A DNA stretch of 64,000 nt from Medicago truncatula (lineage: Eukaryota > Streptophyta > Magnoliopsida > Fabales > Fabaceae), in assembly GCF_003473485.1 (NCBI RefSeq), contig NC_053049.1, forward strand, positions 10,044,001 to 10,108,000, in the 5' to 3' direction. Positions 1 through 10,200 of this stretch are shown piece by piece. Under the pieces are notes generated by a model. That model was given only the letters and a program-made list of their open reading frames with translations. It was not told the DNA's origin and did no database searches. Every line of letters begins with the position of its first letter. Position 1 is the stretch's first letter. The position numbers and the translations under genes were made by a program.

Positions 1-540
1 CATCAAGTCGTCAATTCTAGGAAGCGGATACCTGTTCTTGATCGTAACTTTGTTCAACTGACGGTAATCTATACACAGTCTCATACTACCATCCTTCTTC
101 TTTACCAACAACACCGGTGCTCCCCAAGGTGAAACACTGGGTCTTACAAACTTTTTATCTAACAGGTCCTCCAACTGTTTCTTCAACTCAGCCAACTCAG
201 AAGCTGACATACGGTACGGTGCCATCGACACCGGCTTAGTTCCTGGAACAAGATCAATTGAGAATTCAACCTCCCTCTCTGGTGGCACATCAGGAATCTC
301 GTCAGGGAATACTTCTGGAAATTCATTCACTACAGGTAAACCATCAATCACAACTTGATTTTCCACCGACAAAGACGCCGTCAAAGCAACCACTGAACTA
401 CCTTCATTCAACAACTCCTACAACTGCTTCGTAGTCATAAACTCAGCTTTAATCTCCTCTCCGGCAGAAGTAAAGTACACCGTCTTACTAAAGCAATTGA
501 TATGAACATGATTATTCTCCAACCAGTTCATACCAAGACA
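1..540 (-). pseudogene. Gypsy protease/reverse-transcriptase remnant
   Basis: The frame begins abruptly at about 540 inside protease (LGMNWLENNHVHINCF), just after the place where the catalytic Asp segment and all of gag would lie. An in-frame TAG at 418-420 interrupts it. It then continues through the protease-RT linker ([17 protein letters not shown] at about 290-240) into RT and leaves the window. The stop and the missing gag make this copy unable to encode a complete polyprotein. Confidence 0.88.
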
Positions 541-643
541 CAACAAACAAACAACAAGACAACAACAAAAAGCAACAATAAAGTTGACACTATATCCTAG
601 GTGGCTCAACAAGACTCTACTACTTGGCCGGACGGACCAACCT

Positions 644-655
644 GCTCTGATACCA
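644..655 (-). other. Primer-binding site for initiator tRNA-Met
   Basis: The minus strand reads TGGTATCAGAGC, the usual plant primer-binding sequence complementary to the initiator methionine tRNA. It sits three bases inside the LTR boundary, which fixes the element's orientation (transcribed right to left). Confidence 0.9.
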
Positions 656-1416
656 AATTGTAACACCCCGTTACCCAAAACAATAAATATAGCATAAATA
701 CATCAGAGTAATTTCACAACGGCATGTTACACGTCATTTTAAAAATTCTTAAATAGAAAATAAAACTATTTAAAAACAAATCAACTTATTATAACTGAAA
801 ACATAGCAGCGGAATAGTTTTCAGAATCCATCTCATCATGAATATTCAACAAAAGTCTTGGCATTAAAGGCCTAAACATCATCCAACATCATAGTTCAAA
901 GATAATAAAAAGGCTCCACATCACAAGTTCCAAAATTTGATACATGGAAAGGAAAGCAACAACAACAAGATAAACAATATTCTCATCCCACGTATCAGAG
1001 CCCTAGACACGACGATGAGCCACCACCGACTACTCAGGATCACCTGCAAGTTACGCATAGGAAGGGCAACATTTTCAAGCAGAAGGGGTGAGATTCACAA
1101 CAATAAGTATAGATATTAAAATCATCAAATGAACCTAACACCCTATAACTTCGAACATGTTCACTTGCAAATATTATAATTATTCACAAACCACAACAAC
1201 ATCATCATAATCATCCACTTAACAAGTAGGTATACAATGTATAAAATATCATCACCATCAACAATACACCAAGACCACAATGAATACACATATATAAGAA
1301 TGTATATCAAGCATCAACATCAACAATACATCAAGACTCATGCAAATGACATGACCACTGCTAAGACACCATCTTAGACTTCTTAAATGAAATGCAATAA
1401 TGCATGTGGTACCAAT

Positions 1417-1522
1417 CAGGACCGAGGCCCTCACCGCTTTTGAATGGTTAAAGCATTCATCAGGACCGAAGCCCTCACCGCTGTTGAGCAACTAGTACTC
1501 CAGGACCGAAGCCCTCACCGCT
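1417..1522. repeat. Three-copy 22-bp GC-rich repeat inside the LTR
   Basis: CAGGACCGARGCCCTCACCGCT occurs at 1417, 1461 and 1501 (spacings 44 and 40 bp) in otherwise AT-rich DNA. The first copy differs by one base. No function is known to me. Confidence 0.85.
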
Positions 1523-1768
1523 GTTTTTATGCATATGCAATGGACCTACTTGTGTATATCTACATACAACTGACCATGCAATGCAACTCCATGTGACTCC
1601 ACTTAACTAACATGTATGATTAACAATTAAACATACAATGCATTCATCATCATCAATCAGCATCAAGTCCAGCAATTCAATCAATCAAATAGTGCATAAT
1701 TATATAACTATGCTTAAATCCAACAACATCATGATACTACCACTCATGCACGAAAACAACACTCAGGA

Positions 1769-2133
1769 ACTGAGTAGCTCGCCTCGCGAACACATCTGCT
1801 CGCCATGGCGAGTTCACAAAACACTAGCTCGCCATGGCGAGTTCAAGGCGAACTCGAGGCGAGTGAAAAATAGGTGCTCTCGGGAAAAAGTGACATTTTC
1901 TCACTCAAACTCCAATTCTAAGTTCCCTATTCATCTTTTTAACCTAAAACTTCCACCATTCATCTTTAAAATCATCTAAGTACCTTAAACCACTCCCAAA
2001 ACATCTTATAACAACTTTTCAAAAATCACATTTTGTTTGGGCTTACTCGCCATGGCGAGTTGGACTGCTCGCGAGGCGAGTAGTGATATTGCTCACTCGC
2101 GAGGCGAGACATGAATGCTCGCGAGGCGAGCGA
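1769..2133. repeat. Cluster of CTCGCCATGGCGAG / CTCGCGAGGCGAG palindromes in the LTR
   Basis: Short self-complementary GC-rich words recur at about 1799-1813, 1830-1845, 2046-2060, 2069-2082, 2095-2107 and 2117-2130. Each can form a small hairpin. They resemble a locally amplified motif inside the LTR rather than a CRISPR array (irregular spacing, no unique spacers of constant size). Confidence 0.75.
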
Positions 2134-2810
2134 TGAACGTCAGTACGGCCAGAAAACTGGTTTTTCCCCAAAATTCCATTTTTCTTCCAATCACTCCCCA
2201 AATCAGTTTACAGATGTAAATTAACTTCCTGTATGCAACTGGAACCTATTTCTAACATCAAATTCATGATTACAACTTCAAAAACTACAATTTCATCATA
2301 AAACCCAAAATCCCCAATTTCCACCAAAACCTGTTAAACTCAAAATCAGACTTTAATTTCTACACTATTGAAGTAAACCCCACCCTTACCTTAGTTCAGA
2401 ATGAAAAATGCACAGCAAAAAGGGTTCCTCTGGTTCTTCTCTCTTGCTCCTGGTTTTCTCTTCCTTGGCTTGGTTTCACGTAAAACTGTTTCTGACTCTC
2501 ACTTCCTATTTTCTTAACTTCCCACTTAAGAGTAACTCCCTCCTAATTGCACTTAACTCCCCCAAATTCCTAATAACTCCAATTAATTCCCCAAACACCA
2601 AAATAATTAATATTTCATACTTATTTTTAATTATTATTAAATAAACCATATAGTAAAATAATGTACCACATAAAACATCCAAAAATCACATATATATAAA
2701 TATATGCATAAACTCCACATAAATCACCAAACATCATATATAATAACATATATATATATATATATACTCCACATAATAAAATTAATTAAATAAATAACTA
2801 GGGCGTTACA

Positions 2811-3367
2811 CCACCAAAATTTCATAATCGTCCTTATTAAAACTCATTATCTTCTTAATTTCATGTGTTAACTTTAAAAGATTTATTATACACGAAACAA
2901 GTTGTCACTGTTAAACTATTATCATACAAGGACGAAGTCGTCACTGATACAAATACACTAACATCTAATTCTGCTAACAATATATAAAAATCAAAGTCTA
3001 GCAAATTTTCATAATCATACTTATTAAAACTAATGAATAGTAATTCGACATTTTAATTGATGACTTTTCTAAAAAAAATTCATAATCATCTAATTCTGTA
3101 CCAATACATTAACATTGCATCTCAATTGTCTTTTCTATATTTTTAATTGATTTTAAGTGTCTTCTACTAATTCAAAAAAGTTTAAATTACCTAATCAATG
3201 CAATTTTACTTTATTCTACCATCAAACATATAATACACAAATAATTTGACATTTACTTTACATTTACATAAAATTCAATTATATCAAAATTCTTATTAAA
3301 ATTTAATGATCTTTTACAAATAACAAACATTTATTGTACCCGTGCGTCAGCACGGGTTTGTTACTAG
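2811..3367 (+). mobile_element. Helitron, 3' end
   Basis: A perfect 8-bp stem ACCCGTGC / GCACGGGT with loop GTCA (3338-3357) is followed after six bases by CTAG at 3364-3367 and then T, the canonical Helitron 3' terminus (hairpin, CTRR, insertion between A and T). The uninterrupted target is preserved at 6197/6198 in the paralogous copy, reading A then TAGAGACGATAACGG. The 5' end is not visible; the gypsy LTR appears to have inserted into this Helitron. No Rep/helicase coding remains in the visible part. Confidence 0.8.
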
Positions 3368-4395
3368 TAGAGACGATAACGGTAAATACAAAACCGGCAA
3401 AAAAATTTAATCTTATTATACTTTTATTTATTTATTTTTGGTCGAATCATAATTTAATTTTGATAAACAGTTTGTTTTTGATAAACAATTAGACACTGCT
3501 TTTTTTGGAATAGAAGAATTAGTTTTTTTATAGGTGAATTAAAAACAACTAGTGTTTACTAAAATAAAATTATTACATCCTCGTAAACTTAGCTCAGTTG
3601 GTTGGGACAATGCATAGAATATGCAAGGTCTGGGATTAAAATTCCGGCCACTATAAAAAAAAAAATATATTACGGTGGTTAATAAAAATCTAGTTTTTTT
3701 GGTGAATTAAACACAAATAAAATGTCATATAGTTATAGTATTTAATGTGTTAAAAATTATAATAAAAAAAAAAATTACAGTCTTTGCATTTTATAAGATA
3801 TTTTATATTCATTTTTGAAAAAATTACGGTCTTTGCATTTTATAAGATATTTTATATTCATTTTTTGTTATTTTAACTTCATTCCAATTTTAACATGCTG
3901 CACAACTACTTTACCATGGCACTACTAGTGTTCATTTTATATTTACAATTTTGAGGAAGAATTTAATTGGTCTCGCTTTGGTCACTTAATTAAAAAAAGA
4001 TTGATTGAGTACTTTAATTTTTTTTTCGTATCGTTTTGGTCCCTTCTGATAAATTTCCGTTAAGTTTAATATAAAGTGTGCATAAGTGTTACCTTGTCAT
4101 TGGGCTATGAGATTTTTCTTTACAGTATTAAGATTACCTAACAGGCAATAATATAAACATGAACTGAAAAAGTCAAGGGAACAAAGAATGCTAAAAAATA
4201 AAATAACCAAAATTATTAATTTTATTTTTATTAATTTCAAATGAGTAGCTAAACATCAATATCCAATTGGCGGGAAAACATATCCTCATTTTTACTAGTG
4301 ATACACCACCTTTGCTGCCTTTTACATTTTGAACAAAACACTCCTTTGAAAAATTAGCCTCAGTGTGATTAAGCTGTACAAGAGAGATAGAAATG
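3368..4395 (-). repeat. Second copy of the MGD1 3' flank, including the last MGD1 codons
   Basis: This tract matches 6198-7279 almost base for base, with small indels. Its right end contains the MGD1 C-terminal codons SCTA plus stop at about 4378-4392. It shares the SINE at 3579-3665 and a 47-bp tandem repeat (TTTGCATTTTATAAGATATT twice, about 3778-3866). The left edge is the Helitron insertion point and the right edge is an abrupt junction into EMC4 intron sequence. Confidence 0.88.
3579..3665 (+). mobile_element. tRNA-derived SINE (copy in duplicated flank)
   Basis: An A-box-like stretch TTAGCTCAGTTGGTTGGGA and a B-box region (GGTCTGGGATTAAAATTCC, decayed) end in a poly(A) run. The tRNA-like body has lost the GGTTCGAA consensus, so it is an old SINE and not a functional tRNA. 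The same insertion is present at 6427-6510, so it predates the duplication. Confidence 0.75.
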
Positions 4396-4403
4396 ATACT
4401 TAC

Positions 4404-6085
4404 TTTTTCCAACACTCTGTAAGGCACTTATGGGTTGCCAAAGAGCTGAGAAGGTAATACCAATACTAAACAAGTGAACAGTATTACCAGCCATCCACAT
4501 CATTAACAAGTTCTTAAATGGTGCTTGTGCAACTTCCCAAGCTTTCTGTTTCCAATAATAGAATTAATCAATAACAATTACAATCAGATGTAATAGTAAT
4601 AGTTAGTTACAATAATTAGTTACATAAACTTATCAGTTATCCGCCAGGGTGGATGCTAATTATTTTATTTTTATTTTTTCATTGAAGTTATTTGAAAAGA
4701 ACTACTAGGTGAAAAGGATAAACCAAAATCTCACCGAGCTATGAATGTTGAAGTTGCAGCAAAATTTGACTGATGAACTAGACGTGGGGCAGTTCCATAG
4801 TAGGTCATCCTCCACAGCGGTCCATGTTTCACCAAAAAGCTATAGCTTTTGGGAATTTGATTGAACGGCCAAGGTGTGTGCTCAGACCACAAATCAGTAA
4901 TAAATACCTGCATGGCATAAACTACAAAGTGTAAACAAAACACAAGAATTTTACATAATCAATTCACTGTAGAGGCAGATTAATTACAACTAGCTATTAA
5001 CTGGAATCAATTTTACATAATCAATTCACTCAAACTCAATTTCTTTCACTGCATAACCAAACATCCACATAACCTATTTCCATCTCACTCTACTAAACTC
5101 TCTAAAATAGCTTACAAAAACAACTCAAACGTTCTATAGAAACACTTTAACCACATTACTCAATGCACAAAATATGATAAACAGTTCATTTAACCACACC
5201 CTAACTTTTTTGCCTAAAAATCCCCTTGCTCTTAAACAAAAGCATCATATTTTATTCCTTTAATTACCTCAATAGCACCAAAACTATAGCCTGTCCCGTG
5301 GTTTCTGACACATGTCAGTATCCAAGACCAATACAACACTGACGCATGTGATTACATTTGATTAGTAATTTATTACCATCAAAGTGTCAGTGTCATGTCC
5401 GATGTATGTTTTAGTGATTCAAAGCTAATTACATAAAAATCAACTTAATTAAATTAAAACACCTGATAATCATCGCCGTATTCTTGATAAAAAGCAGCTT
5501 TAATCGCTTCAGCAGAAGCACGATGACCACCACCAGTATCACTCATCAAAATCAAAACCTTCTTCGCTTTCTTCCCCTCACCACTCTTCAATCCCAATCC
5601 TTCATCTTCCACACCAACCCCATTCCCATTTCCACCAACATCATTCCCCTCACCCTCACCTCCACCAACACCACCACCACCACCACCGTCACCTCCATCA
5701 CCTACAACTCAACTCATAAGAAAGGAATGGAAGGAGACCGACTGAACTAAATTTTTTACTAATATAACTAATCATTATAACACTAATATTATCGTGAATA
5801 AAAGATTATAATAAATTCAAAACAATATAAAAAAATAAAATAAAAAATACAGAAATTATACATACGTTACACTAAATTGAATTGAAGAAGAGAGGGGAAG
5901 CATGCCTGAGATTTCCAATTGGATTCAGCATCTTTCTTTTGGCGACTAAGGGTAGAATCGTCTTGATTGAGGGAAGCGCGTGAGAAACCGGGAGGATCGA
6001 TGAAATCGCGAGAAGTTGAGTTATCGGAGAAATCAACGGCCCATCTTCGTCCTGAAGAACCCATCACACCCTTTCCTTTATCCAT
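4404..6085 (-). pseudogene. EMC4: EMC4 (ER membrane complex subunit 4), exons 1 and 2 only, disrupted
   Basis: EMC4 is a subunit of the ER membrane protein insertase. Exon 1 (6085-5906, 60 codons) reads MDKGKGVMGSSGRRWAVDF and ends ESNWKSQ; the junction uses GC (CAG/GCATGC) instead of GT. Exon 2 (4545-4404) begins KAWEVAQAPFKNLL and continues WMAGNTVHLFSIGITFSALW to QSVGK, followed by a good GTAAGT donor. Reading frame is kept between the two. The C-terminal half expected for this family is absent: beyond 4396 the sequence switches to the MGD1 tail and flank. Intron 1 holds a 1.1-kb MGD1 fragment. From memory of plant EMC4, about four residues before WMAG also seem missing. A complete copy may lie left of the window, because the flanking unit is duplicated. 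Identity is confident; non-function is inferred from truncation. Confidence 0.85.
4624..5705 (-). pseudogene. Truncated MGD1 copy: exon 2 and 3' part of exon 1
   Basis: This segment is nearly identical to 11479-12546 in the intact MGD1. It contains exon 2 (4907-4735, 173 bp, same splice sites) and exon 1 from 5463 to the breakpoint at about 5705 inside the Gly-rich linker, including the [14 protein letters not shown] loop. It differs by a 12-bp insertion in the proline/glycine-rich codons and scattered substitutions. It lies in the same orientation within EMC4 intron 1. No start codon and no exons 3-7, so it cannot make an enzyme. Confidence 0.92.
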
Positions 6086-6197
6086 TGAATTGAATCGCTG
6101 AAGAAGGAAGAAGGGTTTATTCAGATCGCGAAATTTAATACTTCGCAGTGATGAAACAAACTACGAAAGAGAAATATGGTAACTCCGTGATTTTATA

Positions 6198-7264
6198 TAG
6201 AGACGATAACGGTAAATACAAAACCGGCAAATTTTTTTTATCTTATTATACTTTTATTCATTTATTTTTGGTCGAATCATAATTTAATTTTGATAAACAG
6301 TTTGTTTTTGATAAACAGTTTGTTTTTGATAAACAATTAGACACTGCTTTTTTTGGAATAGAAGAATTAGTTTTTTTATAGGTGAATTAAAAACAACTAG
6401 TGTTTACTAAAATAAAATTATTACATCCTCGTAAACTTAGCTCAGTTGGTTGGGACAATGCATAGAATATGCAAGGTCTGGGATTAAAATTCCGGCCACT
6501 GTAAAAAATATATATATATATTACGGTGGTTAATAAAAATCTAGTTTTTTTTGTGAATTAAACATAAATAAAATGTCATATAGTTATAGTATTTAATGTG
6601 TTAAAAATTATAAAAAATAAAAATAAAAATTACAGTCTTTGCATTTTATAAGATATTTTATATTCATTTTTGAAAAAATTACAGTCTTTGCATTTTATAA
6701 GATATTTTATATTCATGTTTTGTTATTTTAACTTCATTCCAATTTTAACATGCTGCACAACTACTTTACCATGGCACTACTAGTGTTCATTTTATATTTA
6801 CAATTTTGAGGAAGAATTTAATTGGTCTCGCTTAGGTCACTTAACTAAAAAAAGATTAATTGAGTACTTTAATTTTTTTTTTCGTATCGTTAGTTAAGTT
6901 TCCGTTAAGTTTAATATAAAGTGTGCATAAGTGTTACCTTGTCATTGGGCTATGAGATTTTTCTTTACAATATTAAGATTACCTAACAGGCAATAATATA
7001 AACATGAACTGAAAAAGTCAAGGGAACAAAGAATGCTAAAAAATAAAATAACCAAAATTATTAATTTTATTATTATTAATTTCAAATGAGTAGCTAAACA
7101 TCAATATCCAATTGGCGGGAAAACATATCCTCATTTTTACTAATGAGTAGCTAAACATCAAAATTATTAATTTTATTATTATTAATTTCAAATGAGTAGC
7201 TAAACCTTTGCTGCCTTTTACATTTTGAACAAAACACTCCTTTGAAAAATTAGCCTCAGTGTGA
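6198..7264 (-). repeat. MGD1 3' flank (reference copy of the duplicated tract)
   Basis: This is the spacer between the MGD1 stop codon and the EMC4 exon 1 promoter region, paralogous to 3368-4395. It has a small internal duplication at about 7141-7206 (GAGTAGCTAAACATCAAAAT repeated) and a doubled TTTGTTTTTGATAAACA unit near 6300 that the other copy lacks. It includes a SINE at 6427-6510. Confidence 0.85.
6427..6510 (+). mobile_element. tRNA-derived SINE (paralogue of 3579-3665)
   Basis: Same tRNA-like body as 3579-3665, with the A-rich tail here replaced by a short TA run. The identical insertion point in both flanks shows it was inherited through the duplication. Confidence 0.72.
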
Positions 7265-10200
7265 TTAAGCTGTACAAGAATACTCTCTCAATAAGCTTCT
7301 TTGTTTAACTAGCTCGTGCATGTCATGGACAATTCTGAACACAGAATCAGGCCTTGCTAGTTTTAATGCATTTTGGGACATTTCTTTTAGTTCATCGGCC
7401 TTCGGACCAAACCAGTCCGCAACAATTTTCGCTATCTCCTTAGGCAATTTAGAGTACTTTCCACATCCATTTTCAACTACATAGGAAACATTGCCAGCTT
7501 CCTGAAATAAAAGGAAATGATGTAAGTTCACAATCATATTCAAGCACTTTGGTGTATATGCAGACCAATCTACTTTGGAAAAGATTCCAAATCAAGCTTC
7601 CATTCATGGCATATAAGGGGTATTTTCGGTGTCAGGTTACAACTCTGAAATTACTTTCATCGATTAGCCACAATAGTGCAAGCTAACTTTTTTCAAATAA
7701 TAATTCATGACAAGGTCAAGAAATGGCAATAATAAGAACCACATTACCTGCCCGGCAATGTAATCATTTAAAATAATAGGTAGGCCTCGAATCATGGCCT
7801 CTGCAATTGTCCCTGGGCCTGCCTACAGAAGGAAGAAAAAAGAATCCATCAACAGCTGTCATAATGAGGTAAGAAAAAAATAGCCTCGACAATGAGATCC
7901 AACCTTTGTAATAATGCAATCACAGGCTCCCATGCATTCTTCAATTTTGGTAACGAACCCCTTGACCTAAAACATGGGTAAAAACAATAATTTAGGGGAT
8001 TCCATATCTACATGTATTTATTTACCCCAGACATCTTCTACTTTAACTCATAAGAAAGAAAATTTTCATTTCAAATAAATTAGATCAAAGTTGTGAACTA
8101 AGTAAGTCTAAAATATTATAATTTAGCTATTCGTTGTACAATGGGTAGAGATTAGGTTCTCACCCTAGAAAGTTTGCTAGGAGCAATTAATCAATTTAGA
8201 GCCAATCTTGCCGCTCATCAATTATAAATTAAAAACTATAACTCTCATTTTCACATCTTTAATTATTCTGGGATCCCAATTGTCTACTCCATTTTCTTAC
8301 TTGAATACTCTCTTAATTGAGACAGGGGTGGGCATGGTTCGGTTAACCATATTAACCAAACCAAACCGAACCGAAGTGTTGAAATGGTTCGGAATAACCG
8401 AACCAAACCGTTTAAAGTTTGGAACTAACCGAACTGAACCAAAATTATGGTTCGGTTAACCGTTTTCTTGCCTATTAACCGAACCGAACCAGAACCAAAA
8501 TTAAGCTATTTTAGGTAACCATATTAACCGAACCAAAATCAAATTATACATCATATTCATAAAGCTATTTTAGGTAAGTATTCGAGTAAATTTGTGAAGA
8601 ATAATTCAATTAGTCAATGAAATCAAAAGTACCCTATTTTTTGAAAGAAAAATCAATCAAAAGTACCCTAAATTCCACACATCGCAACACAATAATAAAA
8701 CGGTACTGCATATGCATGAAAGCTGTAAAAATTTACACAACAATCCAAACATTTGAAAAAGAAAAAAAAAGCGGTGCTTGTGAAAAAATGATGAAAATGA
8801 AAAAGAGAAGAGAAAGGTTACGAACCAGAGGCAAAAGAAGTAGTGAAGAAGAAGCCATCGGTACAGTTGATGAACTTTTTTTAAAAAACGGTTCGGTTCA
8901 ATAACCAATGTAATGGTTCAGTTAATTTTAGTTTGGTTCAGTTCGGTTTAATAACCAATGTAATGGTTCAGTTAATTTTAGTTTGGTTCAGTTCGGTTCA
9001 GTTTTTGGATATTTTTGCCCACCCCTAGAGACAGTAGACACATGCCCATAATTCACAAAGTAGTCATTTTTTTTATATTCAATAGTACCATGAGTAACAT
9101 TTTTTTGCTCACAGGTTTGCTTCAAAAGTTCAAACATTGATCCTAAAACTAGACAACAGTCTATCATGTAATAAAAGTATAGAACATGCAAATACTGGTT
9201 CAAGTAAAATCACAAACACCGGAACAATTAATTCATCAATACCTTCACTGGAATCTTCCAATCAATAGAACTGAGTTTGTTAGCAAGCTTCTTATTGCGA
9301 CCACAGATCACAAGAATCTGACCTGTGGGAACCCCCTCGTCATTTAATAAATCTCCAAGTGCCCGAGCAGTAGCTTCAATGGGACCCATGCCTTCACCAC
9401 CCCCCATCAATAATACAGCAGGAAGATCCTCATCCATCCCTAAACCTCTCCTCAGTTCATCCTATTAGAAAAGCTTGACAACGTCAGCATTACTTGATAT
9501 AAAAGAAAACCAAATTGCAGAAACATGAAACAATTATGTGCATAGCAGCCAATCAGTGAAAGCAGATACCAATGAAATGCATGGTTAATATATCATCAAG
9601 CTTTGATTAAAAGTAAAAACAGTGAAACTACCAAATTTATGTCTAAAGAGAGTGAAATACTAGCTTGCATGTGCATCAACAAGTTTCATGTCTGCCATCA
9701 TGTACACTAACCTAAAATTGATTATAGTATTGAACCATTAAAAATTTGAATTTTGAGAATTTGATTTTTGCTATTATTCACTTCTCCATATGCTGCTACC
9801 TAAGGAAAATATTAAATGTAAAATAGGGTGAATTCTACATCCGTCCACAGTGAACCATAATGTTAACAATAACAACAGTCAAGTCTTATCTCACTGGGTG
9901 GGACCAGCTCAGATTAACATTAGATGTGGAATTAGTTTATAGAACAGATTAGATTAAAATAATGAACCTCAAATAATAACTAAATAGCAAAATCAGGGCC
10001 ATGGTTGTAGTCAACAATACATGCCTACCCTTAGCATACCATATCTCATTGTATAAAATAATTCTGAAAAAGTCATTCGGAAATGTAGTTTCACTACAAG
10101 TTGACCAATCATGCCATAACTAAAAGAAGTTAAGAACATGGCATACCTTTGGCCGAACAGGCTTTATAAAGGAAGGTCTAACAGGTAGGCCGTAAATCTT

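Larger units (their letters stand above)
1..2810 (-). mobile_element. Ty3/gypsy LTR retrotransposon, 5' part, truncated by window edge
   Basis: The minus strand carries, in order, an LTR (659-2810), a primer-binding site (644-655) and pieces of protease and reverse transcriptase running off the left edge. The LTR starts TGTAACACCC on the plus strand and ends GGGCGTTACA, so both ends have TG...CA. Reverse transcriptase is recognised by the conserved stretch reading [16 protein letters not shown] then CIDYRQLNK near 50-160. No gag sequence lies between the primer site and protease, so this copy is internally deleted. The second LTR is outside the window, so the target-site duplication cannot be checked. 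Confidence 0.9.
659..2810 (-). repeat. Long terminal repeat (5' LTR of the gypsy element)
   Basis: This 2.15 kb segment is bounded by TGTAACACC at 659 and GTTACA at 2810, next to a tRNA-Met primer-binding site on its left. It is non-coding. It holds a three-copy GC-rich repeat (1417-1522) and a cluster of short palindromes (about 1769-2133). Confidence 0.85.

Noticed and set aside
1638..1979. 113-codon open frame on the plus strand
   Set aside because: It lies wholly within the gypsy LTR, runs across the palindrome cluster and has low-complexity Ser/Asn text with no domain.
1769..2133. CRISPR-like array of repeated palindromes
   Set aside because: Spacing is irregular, the units are short and varied, and it lies within a plant LTR.
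8208..8908. Several 80-95 codon open frames on both strands
   Set aside because: They fall inside the hAT-like element and its GGTTCGG repeats in MGD1 intron 5; composition is repeat-driven.
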